Notes under the pieces: model-generated | What the model saw: only the letters and a program-made list of their open reading frames with translations | Database searches by the model: none | Told to the model about the DNA's origin: nothing | Shown here: piece after piece, positions 35,608 through 46,845 of the stretch | Position numbering within the stretch: the first letter of the stretch is position 1 | How the letters are laid out: every line of letters starts with the position of its first letter | Made by a program: the position numbers and the translations under genes | Source: Prochlorococcus sp. AG-402-I20 | GTDB lineage: Bacteria; Cyanobacteriota; Cyanobacteriia; PCC-6307; Cyanobiaceae | Assembly: GCA_003216975.1 (NCBI GenBank) | Contig: QCHY01000011.1 | Coordinates: forward strand, 1-50,534 | Length of the DNA stretch: 50,534 nt | Direction of reading: 5' to 3'

Positions 35608-36807
35608 ATGAAGCCCTTTTCGCAATTACTCTTGGTTCCTGCTGCGTTAGGCTTAATGGCTCCAATGGCTGTTGAAGCAGGAGGTGGCGATCATAAAGGT
35701 CATCATGATCACCATAGTAGTCATATGAATATGGGAGATTCATACCCCTCAACTATGTTTATGGGTAAAACGACTTTTGTTTTGGGTGGAGTAGATGGCG
35801 TGAGCGATTCTGGAATGGGTGGAATGGGTGGAATGGGTGGAATGGGTGGAATGTCTACTGCTGACGAAAAGGATGGAACAGTTTTTCATTACGATACGAA
35901 GTTAATGTTTATGACCAGTTTTACAGGTCAAGACATGCTTAAAACTGCTGTTCGCATTGGCAATTTTGGCATGATGGAACCCTTTGGCATGATGGGTGAG
36001 GCAAGATTAGATACTGCTTTCAGTAGTAGTGATTCGTTAGAACTTCATAAGGCTTATTATCAGTTCCCTGTTGGAGATGATATTCAAGTAACTTTTGGCC
36101 CCAAGCTTCGTCAAGATGATTTGCTTGGTGTTTGGCCGAGTGCTTACCCAGGCGATGGAGTCTTGTTTGTACTAAACCAGGCAGGAGCCAATGATACTTA
36201 TTCCAAAAAAATGGGAGCGGGTGCTGGTATTACTTGGTCCCATGACAAATTAGTTGCTTCTGCACTCTTCGTTTCAGAAGACGCATCAAATTCTGCGATT
36301 GGCTTTTTAACTGATGAAGGTAAAGATCACATAACAACTCAGTTGGCATGGGTTGATAAGAAATTTACTCTTGCAGCGGCCTATACTCAAGCGGATAACG
36401 GGAATACTGATGATTCTCCTGATGTGAATGATTACTCTTCTTATGGAATTAGTGGTAGTTATCAATTCGGAAACGACTATAGTCTGAGTGCTGGTATTGG
36501 TTGGAAGAATCCTGAAAACGAGGATAGTCCTGATACTGCAATGAATAAGGTAGAGGATGGCAATACATGGTCTGTTGGCTTCCTATGGCATGATGCGTTT
36601 ATTGAGGGGAATAAGTTTGGGTTTGGTATTGGAACAGCCGAAACTCATAGAGATGACAGTGGCTATGATGATCCTTTGGCTTGGGAAGCTTTTTATGATT
36701 TCACGGTGAACGATAGCGTCACAGTTTCTCCAGCTATTTTTGTTATTGAACAAGATGGTAAGGAGGACGTTAATGGAGCTTTAGTGAAAACTACTTTTAA
36801 GTTCTGA
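35608..36807 (+). CDS. Outer-membrane porin-like protein with His/Met-rich N-terminus
   Basis: 399 residues from ATG 35608 (an in-frame GTG at 35599 adds three). Signal peptide about 1-24 (LLLVPAALGLMAPMAVEA). The mature start is His-rich (DHKGHHDHHSSHMNMG), then a GMGGMGGMGGMGGM tract. The rest has alternating beta-strand patterns with Gly and aromatic girdle residues and ends KTTFKF, the C-terminal Phe of outer-membrane beta-barrels. It lacks the SLH domain of the usual cyanobacterial porins. The His and Met suggest binding of Zn or Cu; passage of a metal or its complex is inference. Divergent from the DUF3721 lipoprotein. Confidence 0.7.
   Translation: MKPFSQLLLVPAALGLMAPMAVEAGGGDHKGHHDHHSSHMNMGDSYPSTMFMGKTTFVLGGVDGVSDSGMGGMGGMGGMGGMSTADEKDGTVFHYDTKLMFMTSFTGQDMLKTAVRIGNFGMMEPFGMMGEARLDTAFSSSDSLELHKAYYQFPVGDDIQVTFGPKLRQDDLLGVWPSAYPGDGVLFVLNQAGANDTYSKKMGAGAGITWSHDKLVASALFVSEDASNSAIGFLTDEGKDHITTQLAWVDKKFTLAAAYTQADNGNTDDSPDVNDYSSYGISGSYQFGNDYSLSAGIGWKNPENEDSPDTAMNKVEDGNTWSVGFLWHDAFIEGNKFGFGIGTAETHRDDSGYDDPLAWEAFYDFTVNDSVTVSPAIFVIEQDGKEDVNGALVKTTFKF
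35812..35853 (+). repeat. 9-bp tandem repeat coding for GMG
   Basis: GGAATGGGT repeats 4.7 times within the porin gene and encodes Gly-Met-Gly units. Unit gain or loss stays in frame, so the Met-rich tract may vary in length between strains. Confidence 0.85.
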
Positions 36808-36958
36808 TGCAAATTTTATTTATCTCGATTAAGCTAATTGCTTAGTCAATATTAAAGTCATTATCTCAATTCTATAGATTCAATTTCTGAAGAGTGGAAA
36901 CAATGACTACTTATATATAGAGATTTATTATCAAGATTAAACAGGGTTCAATTTAACT

Positions 36959-37441
36959 ATGAAAAAGGCTCCTAAATATATTTAGATTATAGTTTTTGCT
37001 TTTCTTATTCAAGTTTTCTCTCAACCAGTTGATGCTTGTGTTAAAGGGTTGAAATGGGGAATGGATTTACCAAATGTAGAGACTCATCTTGGTGTCTCTT
37101 TAATTCCTATGAAAGAAAAAACAAATCAGAATCTTTTCGAAGTGAAAGATATACAAATAAGTGGTTTACCTGTAGAGGCTTTGAGAGTTCGCATCGACAA
37201 GGAGGCTGGATTCAGACAACTTGCTTATGAAATTGACAACGAAAATATGACAGAGCTCATAGCAGGATTGCGTTATCGTTTTGGTCCTCCAGTTGGAACA
37301 AATGTTGATGTTGAATATGGTTCGTCTGAGCAACAATGGATATGGCACACAGGGGAAGATTTGATTGTCGCAGTTAAGAGTAGTCATAGTCCTTTCTTGC
37401 TTTTTTATCGACCCTCACTATTAGATCCCTCATTTCTCTAG
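36959..37441 (+). pseudogene. Secreted protein gene interrupted by TAG in the signal peptide
   Basis: Reading from ATG 36959 gives MKKAPKYI, a TAG at 36983-36985, then IIVFAFLIQVFSQPVDA and about 135 further codons open to the stop at 37441. Without the TAG this is a standard signal peptide (basic, hydrophobic, cleavage after VDA) on a mature domain of about 135 residues starting CVKGLKWGMDLPNV. The mature domain alone remains open from a TTG at 37049. I do not recognise it. Options are a recent nonsense mutation, a sequencing error, or an internal start losing secretion. Confidence 0.6.
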
Positions 37442-37491
37442 GAGAGATTTTTCAAAACTTGTAGGTAGCAACGCCCCCCCCTTTTAATTAA

Positions 37492-38238
37492 CTAGTAATT
37501 TTTACCGAAGTTTGACTGCTGTTTAACAAGTTCGAAGAACTCCTGCTTCAAGCTTGCATCATGGCGAAAATCACCCCTAACGATTGAGTTAATCATGCTG
37601 GTTTCAGGTTCTTTTACTCCTCGCCATTTCATGCAATAGTGTTGAGCTTTAACAAGGATTGCAAGACCTTTGGGTTCGCACAATCGTTCTATTTCATCGG
37701 CAAGAATCATTACAGCCTCTTCTTGAATGTGTGGCCTAGAGAAGACCCAATCAGCTACTCTTGCAAACTTCGAGATTCCAATAACTTTTTCTCCAGGTTT
37801 TATTCCTATCCAGCAGTCTCCAAGAATTGGAACTAAGTGATGAGAACATGCAGATCTAACAGTAATGGGGCCAAGTGTATAGATCTCATCTAAATTTCTA
37901 TCATTAGGGAAATTAGTAACCTTAGGTTGAGGGTGATATCGGCCTTTAAATACTTCATTTAGATACATTCTTGAAACGCGTTCTGCAGTTTCTTGAGTGT
38001 TGTGGTCATTATCAACATCAATCAATAATGTTTTCAGCAAATCTCTAACTCTTGTGGCAACTTCTCTCTCAAGAGTTTCTAGTTCCCCTGGCTGAATAAA
38101 ATTTGAAATATTATCATTTGCATGGAATCTTGCTCCATTTTCTTGTATGCGTTCGCGAATTATTTCTGAGACTAATTTGCAAGAAATTTGTTCCTTTAAA
38201 TTATCCTTAACATTCTCATTAGGAGCAGTAGAAGTCAT
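37492..38238 (-). CDS. folE: GTP cyclohydrolase I
   Basis: A 248-residue FolE, converting GTP to dihydroneopterin triphosphate for folate and pterin synthesis. Conserved parts are ACSHHLVPI and AQHYCMKWRGV, carrying the Cys and His residues that bind zinc and act in catalysis (Cys110, His113, Cys181 in E. coli), and GISKFARVADWVFSRPHIQE. The Glu of the usual CEHH motif is Ser here. The first 60 residues are an ill-conserved extension. A zinc-dependent enzyme near a zinc cluster is suggestive only. It is convergent with the interrupted gene. Confidence 0.92.
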   Translation of the reverse strand: MTSTAPNENVKDNLKEQISCKLVSEIIRERIQENGARFHANDNISNFIQPGELETLEREVATRVRDLLKTLLIDVDNDHNTQETAERVSRMYLNEVFKGRYHPQPKVTNFPNDRNLDEIYTLGPITVRSACSHHLVPILGDCWIGIKPGEKVIGISKFARVADWVFSRPHIQEEAVMILADEIERLCEPKGLAILVKAQHYCMKWRGVKEPETSMINSIVRGDFRHDASLKQEFFELVKQQSNFGKNY

Positions 38239-38496
38239 AACCTTTGTTTGTAAGGGGAAAAACCGATGACATACATTTAGAGCGCTAAGACCCTAACATA
38301 TCGAGATGACTTTCGTTATGAAGAGAATACCTAGGCTGTTTTCTTTGAATCATAAGTCACAGTGATTTTCAAAGGGAAAGGCCTTAGTTATTTCAGCACT
38401 TGTTACGGCTTATATAAAAAAACAATATCTGATTAAGGTTTTTATTACGGGGACCTTTTTTCAGGAAAATTTTCTTAAAGCCAATTAATAACTTTA

Positions 38497-38568
38497 TGCC
38501 GATGAGTGGAATTGAACCACCGACCTACTGGTTACGAATCAGTTGCTCTACCCCTGAGCTACACCGGC
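38497..38568 (-). tRNA. tRNA-Thr (anticodon CGT)
   Basis: A 72-base cloverleaf on the minus strand. Acceptor GCCGGTG pairs with CATCGGC (one G-T pair), discriminator A, D-arm GCTCAGGGGTAGAGC, anticodon loop TTCGTAA with anticodon CGT, and T-arm GTGGTTCAATTCCAC. The CCA end is not encoded. It lies between folE and the DUF3493 gene. Confidence 0.95.
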
Positions 38569-38602
38569 ATTAGAATCAAATTATCATCTTTCGATTTATT
38601 TT

Positions 38603-38857
38603 TTGAATAATCCTAATAAGCCTGAATCCAATTTGGATCCCAATTTAAGAGCTCGACTTTTGAAGGAGTCAAAAAACCCATATCGGGGATTACGAAGAGC
38701 TGTTTGGATAGCGCTTTTCGGGTCAGCTGCTTTAGGCTTTTTTATTATGGTTACAAATATCATTGCGGGAGATACTGTCTCAATTAATGATCTTGCAATC
38801 CAAAGCTCAGCATTATTAATTCTTGGTTTTTTATTATTTAATGATAGAAATAAGTAA
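38603..38857 (+). CDS. DUF3493 (LPA3-like) membrane protein
   Basis: 84 residues from a TTG start at 38603; no ATG is available upstream. The motif LDPNLRARLLKESKNPYRGLRR followed by a two-helix hydrophobic part (in part WIALFGSAALGFFIMV) is DUF3493, a family in cyanobacteria and plastids related to the plant photosystem II assembly factor LPA3. Two membrane spans predicted by eye. It converges on infB. Confidence 0.7.
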   Translation: MNNPNKPESNLDPNLRARLLKESKNPYRGLRRAVWIALFGSAALGFFIMVTNIIAGDTVSINDLAIQSSALLILGFLLFNDRNK

Positions 38858-38929
38858 ATTTCGGACTAGTTTTCTGCCTTTAATTAATTGCATTTATTCA
38901 GATTTATTAGATCAGAAATAAAACCTAAT

Positions 38930-41900
38930 TTAATTGGTCAATTTTCTTCTCTGGGTTACGAGCTTAAAGGCTTCTATTTGATCCCCCTCTTCCCAGTTTG
39001 CAAATCGATCACATCCTATTCCGCATTCGAATCCTGTTGATACATCTTTAACATCATCTTTATTTCTTTTCAGGGAATCTAGATCGCCTTCAAAGACGAC
39101 TTGGTTTCCTCTCTTGACCCTTGCTCGGCAATTCCGTTGTATTTTTCCATTTGTTACATAGCAACCAGCAACGGCACTTTTGCCAATTGAGAATATTGCT
39201 CTAACCTCAGCAATCCCTAGAGCTTCTTCTATCATCTCTGGTTCTAAAAGACCCTCCATAGCTAGTTGGATATCTTCTAAAAGTTTATAAATAACTTCGT
39301 AATCCCTTACATCAACGCCATTCGCATCAGCTGCGCGTTTAGCACCCGATGCCATTGAAGTGTTGAAACCAACTATTACTGCACCAGAAGCTGCAGCTAG
39401 GTCAACATCAGTCTCAGTAATTTCACCTGGAGCTGATAACAATACTCTTACTTGGACTTCGTCTTTGGGGAGCTGTTCTAGAGAACCTAGTATTGCCTCT
39501 AAACTTCCTTGAACATCAGCTTTTAGGATGATATTTAATTCTTTAAGTTCCCCTTCACTGGCTTGGCCAGACATTGAAGAAAGTGAAACCCGTCTGGAAG
39601 CCATCTGCTGCGCAAGCCGTGCGGCACGAGCATCAGTAGCTCGTTCTCCCACAACTGCTCTCGCTGACTTCTCATCAGGATAAACTTCAAATTCATCTCC
39701 AGCTGTTGGTACTTCGCTGAAACCAAGAGCCTCTACCGGACAAGAGGGACCTGCCGCTTTTATTCTGGATCCATTTTCATCTACCATCGCCCTAACTTTT
39801 CCAAGCACTGGACCAGCTGCAACTACATCTCCTGATTGAAGGGTTCCGTTTTGAACTAGTAATGTTGCTACGGGGCCTTTAGCTTTATCTAAGTGTGCTT
39901 CTATAACTGTGCCTTTTGCCAATCTATCTGGGTTGGCTTGTAAATCCTCTACTTCAGTTACCAGTAAAACCATTTCTAAAAGTTTATCTATGTTGTCGCC
40001 TTTAATGGCACTGACTGGAACCATAACTACATCTCCTCCCCATTCTTCTGACAATAAATCTTGCTCTGATAATTCTTGTTTTACTCGGTCCGGAGATGCT
40101 CCTTCTTTATCAATTTTGTTAATTGCTACGACAATGGGAACTTTTGCTGCTCTTGCATGGCTAATAGCCTCAAGGGTTTGAGGCCTAACGCCGTCATCAG
40201 CGGCAACAACCAAAATCGCTACATCGGTCACCCTGGTTCCTCTGGCTCTCATAGCCGTAAAAGCTTCATGCCCAGGGGTGTCAAGGAAAGTTAGCTTTTT
40301 AGTCGATCCATCATGTTCAGTCTCAATTTGATAAGCACCAATGTGTTGAGTTATACCTCCAGCTTCTCCTGCAGCCACTCTGGCTTTCCTAATAGCATCA
40401 AGTAAAGATGTTTTCCCATGGTCCACATGGCCCATCACGGTAACAACGGGAGGTCTTCTAATTAAGTGTTTTAAATCCTCCTCCTCAATCATTACACCTG
40501 TCTTCTTAGCAGCCTCTTCAACATCATCTTGAAGAACAGGTACCCCGAATTCCTCAGCAACTGTTTCTATTGTTGCCAGATCAAGTGATTGAGTGACAGT
40601 TGCAGTAATCCCTTTGAAAAACAATGATTTAATGATTTCAGAGCTTTCAACACTCAACATATCAGCGAGTTCTTGAACTGTGAGATTGTCTTCTGGAACA
40701 ACAATCATTTCTGGTCTTACAAGTTTTGCTTCTCGAGCTGCCCTTAATTCCATGGCCCGTCTTCGTTGTCTTTGACGTGTTGTTTCTTTTTTACGTTTTT
40801 TCAGAGCAGTTAAAGGCTTGCCATTGTTTTTCTTGCCAGATTTTGGCTTCGATGGTCTAGCCAAGCTTGCTGACAGAACTACTGCTTGTTGTTCCCCTGC
40901 AAATCCACTTGTCTCTGCCGTTAAAGCATCATCATTTTCTCCGATGATATGAACTTTTTGACGCTGTTTTTGAGGAGATTTATTTCTTAAAGCATCGAGT
41001 TTTGCACTGTCATCCCAATCAGGTCTACCTGTCCTTCTTGGTGCAGCAGCGGTGCCACCAGGTCTATGAGATGGCTTTTTAGGAGCTGCCGGAGTTGGCC
41101 TATTGACTGGTGGCCTTGCTCCATTTGAATTTTCTCGTTTAGGCCTGGTATTGGTTGGAGAATCAGATTTTCTTTGCGGAGCACTTGGTCTGGCCTGTGG
41201 CTTTTGTAGTTGCATCAATTCACTAGGTGCAACTGGTTTTCTCATGCCAGATGGAACACCTGGTCGGTTGTTAGAACGGTTTGCTCCACTAGCTGGCCTG
41301 GTGGGAACGCCAGGTCTATTTTGCACACCGCCTCTAGCTGGAGATCCAGAACGAACGATCCCTCCAGCTCGATTATTAGACCCTGGGCGATTTTGACCTT
41401 GAGCAGGTCGATTGGCTACTCCACCTCGATTAGGACCTGGACGATTTATTGCCCCGGGGCGACTTGGGCCTCCTCCACCTGGTCTGTTATTAGGACCAGG
41501 TCGATTTGATGCGCCTTGACGATTTGCAGGAACTGGCGGTTTTGGCGCACCAGGTCTAGATGATATAAATGGTTTATTTTTTGCTTCTTTAGTCTGAGGT
41601 TTGTTTACAGGTTTTTCTCTTCGTATAGGAGCACCTACAAGCTCAAGAGTATTGCCTTTCATTGGAGGCTGAGGTGTTTTTGAAGGCGAATTCTGTTTGT
41701 TTTGACTTTTAAATTTTTGAAAATTCCTTGGACCAACTTTTTGAGTAGAAATATCTCCTCGATTAATCCTTGTTTTAGAACTTTGGTCGTTCGGTTGTAA
41801 TTCCTTTTTATCTTGGTTATTTATTTTTGGTCTGCTTGGTGGTGCTAATGGTCTCTTAGGTTCCTTTTGATAAGTTTGTTTTGGTTGATTTATGATTTTG

Positions 41901-42448
41901 CTATCTTTTTTTTGTTCGATAAGGGTGATTCCTCTATCAGTTTTGGGTTGGGGCTTAGAAATCTTTGGGGTTACTTCTTGTCTTGGCTTAGGAGGTAATG
42001 GTTTATTTGGTTTAGAAGGTGATGTTATTTGTCGTTGTGTTGGGTAATTAGTTTTTAAAGTTTTTTGATTATTGGATGAAATCGATTCATTATTGTTAAT
42101 TCTAGTTTGACTGGGCTTTAAAGGGACATTTAACTTAGCTTCTGAAACCTTTGATGGATTAGGAGGATTTTGTTTAAGTTCAACCTTCTCATTCTTTTGG
42201 TTTTTGACAGGACTTTTTTTAACGGAAAGAATTTTTTTATCTAATTTTTTGCTTGGTGTATTTGTCGTTTTTTTGTTATCGCTTGTTTTTAGAAAATCTT
42301 TTATTTGATTAGCCTCAAGGATGCTTATAGAACTGCTATGGCTCTTTGCTGCTATGGCAAGTTTACGAGCTGCATTTAGCACATCCTTATTGTCAAGGCT
42401 TAAGTCCTTGGACAATTCATAAATTCTGATTTTGCCGCTGCTGGTCAT
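38930..42448 (-). CDS. infB: Translation initiation factor IF-2
   Basis: IF-2, 1172 residues, places initiator tRNA on the ribosome. An N-terminal IF2N domain ([20 protein letters not shown]) is followed by a long disordered linker, about residues 60-560, rich in Lys/Pro/Asn and, about 290-480, in repeats of Asn-Arg-Pro-Gly type. A second IF2N region lies near 600. The G domain starts about residue 670 ([22 protein letters not shown]), then the C1/C2 domains. Last gene of the rimP-nusA-ylxR-infB operon. The linker is long even for cyanobacteria. Confidence 0.97.
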   Translation of the reverse strand: MTSSGKIRIYELSKDLSLDNKDVLNAARKLAIAAKSHSSSISILEANQIKDFLKTSDNKKTTNTPSKKLDKKILSVKKSPVKNQKNEKVELKQNPPNPSKVSEAKLNVPLKPSQTRINNNESISSNNQKTLKTNYPTQRQITSPSKPNKPLPPKPRQEVTPKISKPQPKTDRGITLIEQKKDSKIINQPKQTYQKEPKRPLAPPSRPKINNQDKKELQPNDQSSKTRINRGDISTQKVGPRNFQKFKSQNKQNSPSKTPQPPMKGNTLELVGAPIRREKPVNKPQTKEAKNKPFISSRPGAPKPPVPANRQGASNRPGPNNRPGGGGPSRPGAINRPGPNRGGVANRPAQGQNRPGSNNRAGGIVRSGSPARGGVQNRPGVPTRPASGANRSNNRPGVPSGMRKPVAPSELMQLQKPQARPSAPQRKSDSPTNTRPKRENSNGARPPVNRPTPAAPKKPSHRPGGTAAAPRRTGRPDWDDSAKLDALRNKSPQKQRQKVHIIGENDDALTAETSGFAGEQQAVVLSASLARPSKPKSGKKNNGKPLTALKKRKKETTRQRQRRRAMELRAAREAKLVRPEMIVVPEDNLTVQELADMLSVESSEIIKSLFFKGITATVTQSLDLATIETVAEEFGVPVLQDDVEEAAKKTGVMIEEEDLKHLIRRPPVVTVMGHVDHGKTSLLDAIRKARVAAGEAGGITQHIGAYQIETEHDGSTKKLTFLDTPGHEAFTAMRARGTRVTDVAILVVAADDGVRPQTLEAISHARAAKVPIVVAINKIDKEGASPDRVKQELSEQDLLSEEWGGDVVMVPVSAIKGDNIDKLLEMVLLVTEVEDLQANPDRLAKGTVIEAHLDKAKGPVATLLVQNGTLQSGDVVAAGPVLGKVRAMVDENGSRIKAAGPSCPVEALGFSEVPTAGDEFEVYPDEKSARAVVGERATDARAARLAQQMASRRVSLSSMSGQASEGELKELNIILKADVQGSLEAILGSLEQLPKDEVQVRVLLSAPGEITETDVDLAAASGAVIVGFNTSMASGAKRAADANGVDVRDYEVIYKLLEDIQLAMEGLLEPEMIEEALGIAEVRAIFSIGKSAVAGCYVTNGKIQRNCRARVKRGNQVVFEGDLDSLKRNKDDVKDVSTGFECGIGCDRFANWEEGDQIEAFKLVTQRRKLTN

Positions 42449-42508
42449 TAATGTTGTGCTTGAACTTTAGATTTGGTTTTTGAGTTAACTGAGTTCTCTT
42501 AATGAACA

Positions 42509-42784
42509 TCATGCCTCAGTATTTGAATCAATGCAGGTATTAAGTTGTTTTTGGAGCATATTGAAAACGCTTGAGTGGATATCACATCTCAAGGCTTTTT
42601 GTAATCGTTTACGCTTCAAAGCCTCCTCAAAACATGACTCAGTAGGGCAAAGATAGGCTGATCTTCCCATCCCGTCTGAGAGAACTACTCCATTCTGAAA
42701 ATCTCTAGTAACTTTTAAAAGAAACTTGCGATCAAGAACTTTTTTACAAGCTACACATCTACGCAGAATGGGGCTTTGACTCAC
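42509..42784 (-). CDS. ylxR: YlxR/RnpM RNA-binding protein
   Basis: 91 residues of the YlxR (DUF448) family, an RNA-binding protein reported to modulate RNase P in Bacillus. Conserved RRCVACKK at the start, then LLKVTRD and the GRSAYLCPTESCFEEALKRK region. It starts with GTG overlapping the nusA stop (GTGA), so it is translationally coupled to nusA, and is followed after 60 bases by infB, the usual order. Confidence 0.9.
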   Translation of the reverse strand: MSQSPILRRCVACKKVLDRKFLLKVTRDFQNGVVLSDGMGRSAYLCPTESCFEEALKRKRLQKALRCDIHSSVFNMLQKQLNTCIDSNTEA

Positions 42785-44247
42785 CGGGTTCCTTCCTCTT
42801 CTGAAATTATTTTATCTTCATCAGAGATCGCTTCTTCAGTTGTTTCTTCAATATCACTTTCATTAGTATCGATATTTGAATCACTTTCAGAAGATTCAAT
42901 TTCAGTTTCATTAGTATTCATCTCTGATAGTTGATCATCTTGAAAGTCTTCTTCGTCTTCTGGTAAGGGATAAAGCTCCCTTAATCTTGCATCTTCTTCA
43001 GCTCTAGCTGCCTGTTCTGCTTCTAATCTCTGTTCAGCTTCTCTCTGTAAAGCTTCTTCTTCTTCCCTTTGAGAAATTAATTCTGCAACCTCAGAATCTT
43101 CTGTGGCTTGATCATATTCTTGAGAATTTTTAATATCTATCTTCCATCCCGTAAGCCTTGCGGCAAGTCTTACATTTTGCCCTTCTCTACCAATGGCAAG
43201 ACTAAGTTGATCTGGAGGAACTAGAACATGGGCGTGCTGACCTTCTGGATCGACAAGCCTTACTACTTCAACTTTTGCAGGACTTAATGAATTACAGATG
43301 TATTGAATAGGGTCAGAAGACCAACGAATTACATCTATTTTTTCACCACGAAGTTCATTAACTACTTGTTGAATTCGTGATCCTCTAGCACCGATACATG
43401 CTCCAACCGGGTCTACCTCTCTTTCAATACTATCAACAGCTACTTTTGTTCTAGGACCTACTGCTCTAGATGGTGGATTTGCTTCACGAGCAACAGCAAC
43501 AATTCGGACTGAACCTTCTTGAATTTCAGGAACTTCATTCTCAAATAAATAAACAACTAGTCCAGCATTTGATCTGCTTACGAAAAGTTGAGGCCCTCTC
43601 CTAGGGATTTCACTAACTTCTTTAAGGAAAACTTTAAATGTTGCATTTGCTCGATAATTGTCATTGGGCAATTGATCTCTTCTTGGAAGTTCTGCTTCAA
43701 CCTCTGGTCTCCCCAAGCCTGAACTTACTGCCATAATTACTGATTGTCTTTCAAATCTTATGACTCTGGCAGTAAGCACAGGATCTTCTAAATCAGCAAA
43801 TTCCTCTTGAATCATTCTTCTTTGCTGATCTCTCAATTTTTGGGCTAAAACTTGTTTTGTTGTAGCTGCAGCCATTCTTCCAAAATCTTCTTTCTCCGGC
43901 GTCACGTCTAGTACAACTGTATCTCCAACCTGAGCATCATCAGCAACTTGCATAACCTCAGCTATTGCTATTTGATGATCATCGCTTTCAACTTCTTCAA
44001 CTATTATTTTACTTGCTAAAACTCTATAGCCTTCCTCCTCTAAATCCAAACCAACATCAAAGTTACTAAAATAATCTTCTTCAAAAGGATCTTCACTTAT
44101 TCCCAAATAAAGAGTCCTTCGATATCGTTCATAACCTTTTAGAAGCGCTTCTCTTAAAGCAGCTTCGACAACTTGTGATGGAAGTTTTTTTTCCTCACTA
44201 ATGTCTTCAATTAAGTTATTTAAGCCTGGGAGTAGAACAAGAGCCAT
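42781..44247 (-). CDS. nusA: Transcription termination/antitermination factor NusA
   Basis: NusA, 488 residues. It has the N-terminal RNA polymerase-binding domain (VVEAALREALLKGYERYRRT), an S1 domain (VIRFERQSVIMAVSSG), and KH domains with IGARGSRIQQVVNELRGEKI and AIGREGQNVRLAARLTGWKI. About 80 residues of acidic, Glu/Ser-rich tail replace the C-terminal repeats of E. coli NusA, as is usual in cyanobacteria. Second gene of the operon after rimP. Confidence 0.96.
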   Translation of the reverse strand: MALVLLPGLNNLIEDISEEKKLPSQVVEAALREALLKGYERYRRTLYLGISEDPFEEDYFSNFDVGLDLEEEGYRVLASKIIVEEVESDDHQIAIAEVMQVADDAQVGDTVVLDVTPEKEDFGRMAAATTKQVLAQKLRDQQRRMIQEEFADLEDPVLTARVIRFERQSVIMAVSSGLGRPEVEAELPRRDQLPNDNYRANATFKVFLKEVSEIPRRGPQLFVSRSNAGLVVYLFENEVPEIQEGSVRIVAVAREANPPSRAVGPRTKVAVDSIEREVDPVGACIGARGSRIQQVVNELRGEKIDVIRWSSDPIQYICNSLSPAKVEVVRLVDPEGQHAHVLVPPDQLSLAIGREGQNVRLAARLTGWKIDIKNSQEYDQATEDSEVAELISQREEEEALQREAEQRLEAEQAARAEEDARLRELYPLPEDEEDFQDDQLSEMNTNETEIESSESDSNIDTNESDIEETTEEAISDEDKIISEEEGTR

Positions 44248-44302
44248 CGATGATGGGATATAAAGATTAGAAAGATTGAATGAGACAGTCGTTATCTAAA
44301 TT

Positions 44303-44773
44303 TTAACCAGAAGGGGTTATGAGTCGGACTTGGATAACGTCTTCGATCGGGATTCGGTGGGTTTTCCCTTTTTGATTTATTTGTAAATCAATATTTGTCC
44401 TTTTTAGAAGCAAACCATTTGTTTGTTGTTCAATTTTTTTTAAATCCTGATAAGTAACTTCAATTGGAAAACCTTTAAAAACTTGAAAATCTTTTTCCTC
44501 AGTTAAGATTTCACCAACACCCTCGCTACTGATTTCTAAAATGAAAGGCTGATGAAGGATAGAAGAACTTTGAATAGCCTCGTCAATGCATTGACTGAGA
44601 GTCGAGCAGTCATGAATAGTAACTTTTTTTTTAGGATTTTTGTGTCGGATATGTACTTGAATTGACAAGGGATTTAGATGAGTGAACATCTTGAAATCCG
44701 TTACATCAAAGCCATTATTAGTAGCTGACTTTGCTGTTAGAACTTTCAATTCTGTAACGGTTTGATTAGACAA
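44303..44773 (-). CDS. rimP: Ribosome maturation factor RimP
   Basis: RimP, 30S assembly factor. I take the TTG at 44773 (LSNQTVTELKVLTAKSATNN) as start, giving 156 residues, the family length. The frame stays open up to a TTG at 44854, but those 27 codons overlie the leader hairpins and do not look like RimP. Core parts are FEVT-like GFDVTDFKMF, FILEISSEGVGEIL and FPIEVTYQDLKKIE. First gene of rimP-nusA-ylxR-infB. Confidence 0.85.
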   Translation of the reverse strand: MSNQTVTELKVLTAKSATNNGFDVTDFKMFTHLNPLSIQVHIRHKNPKKKVTIHDCSTLSQCIDEAIQSSSILHQPFILEISSEGVGEILTEEKDFQVFKGFPIEVTYQDLKKIEQQTNGLLLKRTNIDLQINQKGKTHRIPIEDVIQVRLITPSG

Positions 44774-44789
44774 AAGGCAGTGTCGAAGT

Positions 44790-44841
44790 CGGGCAGGAAG
44801 CCCGAGCGGTTTAAGTTTTGACCCGCCTCTAGTTAAAGAGG
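44790..44841 (-). promoter_or_regulatory. Structured leader of the rimP-nusA-infB operon
   Basis: Two hairpins lie just before the rimP start. CGGGC pairs with GCCCG around a five-base loop (44790-44804), 16 bases upstream of the TTG. CCTCT pairs with AGAGG around a six-base loop (44826-44841). G+C is far above the surroundings. The location suggests autogenous control of the operon by one of its RNA-binding products. No named leader family is recognised. If the longer rimP start is used, these lie in coding sequence. Confidence 0.4.
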
Positions 44842-44868
44842 TACCGTCAGGCAATTCAATATTACTAG

Positions 44869-46098
<1,230 letters not shown>

Positions 46099-46134
46099 AT
46101 ATTTTGCTACTGTCACTTGAAAAGGTAAGTCTAA

Positions 46135-46845
46135 ATGGATCTTCAAAATCAGATGAAAAAAGCAGTTGCTCAAGCTGCTGTAGATCAAATTCAAAACGGG
46201 ATGATTCTTGGTCTTGGCTCTGGCTCTACAGCAGCTTTGATGATTGAGGCACTTGCTATGAAAATAAAATCAGGGGAAATCAAAGATGTTGTTGGAGTGA
46301 CTACATCTTTCCAGGGTGAAGTTCTTGCTTCCGAATTGGGGGTACCACTTAAATCTCTTTCCTCAGTTTCAGAAATTGATCTTGCAATTGATGGTGCAGA
46401 TGAAGTTGACCCCAAGTTTCAACTTATTAAAGGAGGAGGTGCTTGTCATGTTCAAGAAAAACTTGTGGCAGCATTGGCTAAAAAATTTATAGTTGTTGTT
46501 GACTCAACAAAACTAGTTGAAAAATTGAACCTTGATTTCAAATTACCTGTAGAGGTGCTTCCTTCTGCCTGGAAACAAGTAGAGCAAACTTTAAAAAATA
46601 TTGGTGGAGAAGGGATTCTTAGGATGGCCCAAAAAAAGGCTGGACCTGTAGTTACTGATCAAGGAAATTTGATACTTGATATAACTTTTAGGAATGGCAT
46701 TGATCAACCTGAACTATTGGAGAGTCAAATCAACAACATCCCAGGGGTACTAGAAAATGGACTTTTTGTAAATTTGACAGACGAGGTTTTAGTTGGAAAA
46801 GTAGAAAATGATGTAGTGGGTGTTGAATCACTTAATAAGATTTGA
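46135..46845 (+). CDS. rpiA: Ribose-5-phosphate isomerase A
   Basis: RpiA, 236 residues, interconverts ribose 5-phosphate and ribulose 5-phosphate in the Calvin and pentose phosphate cycles. Motifs [20 protein letters not shown] and [15 protein letters not shown] (with catalytic Asp and Glu) and [12 protein letters not shown] are complete. It follows htrA by 36 bases and its last 18 bases overlap the end of the convergent hisD. Confidence 0.96.
   Translation: MDLQNQMKKAVAQAAVDQIQNGMILGLGSGSTAALMIEALAMKIKSGEIKDVVGVTTSFQGEVLASELGVPLKSLSSVSEIDLAIDGADEVDPKFQLIKGGGACHVQEKLVAALAKKFIVVVDSTKLVEKLNLDFKLPVEVLPSAWKQVEQTLKNIGGEGILRMAQKKAGPVVTDQGNLILDITFRNGIDQPELLESQINNIPGVLENGLFVNLTDEVLVGKVENDVVGVESLNKI

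Noticed and set aside
37474-37481. Run of eight C, a possible slippage or phase-variation tract
   Set aside because: It is intergenic between two convergent genes and in no promoter I can define, so nothing would be switched.
38430-38465. AGGT...ACCT stem followed by T's on the plus strand as a terminator of an sRNA upstream of folE
   Set aside because: The stem is only four to five base pairs and no promoter or structured body is convincing.
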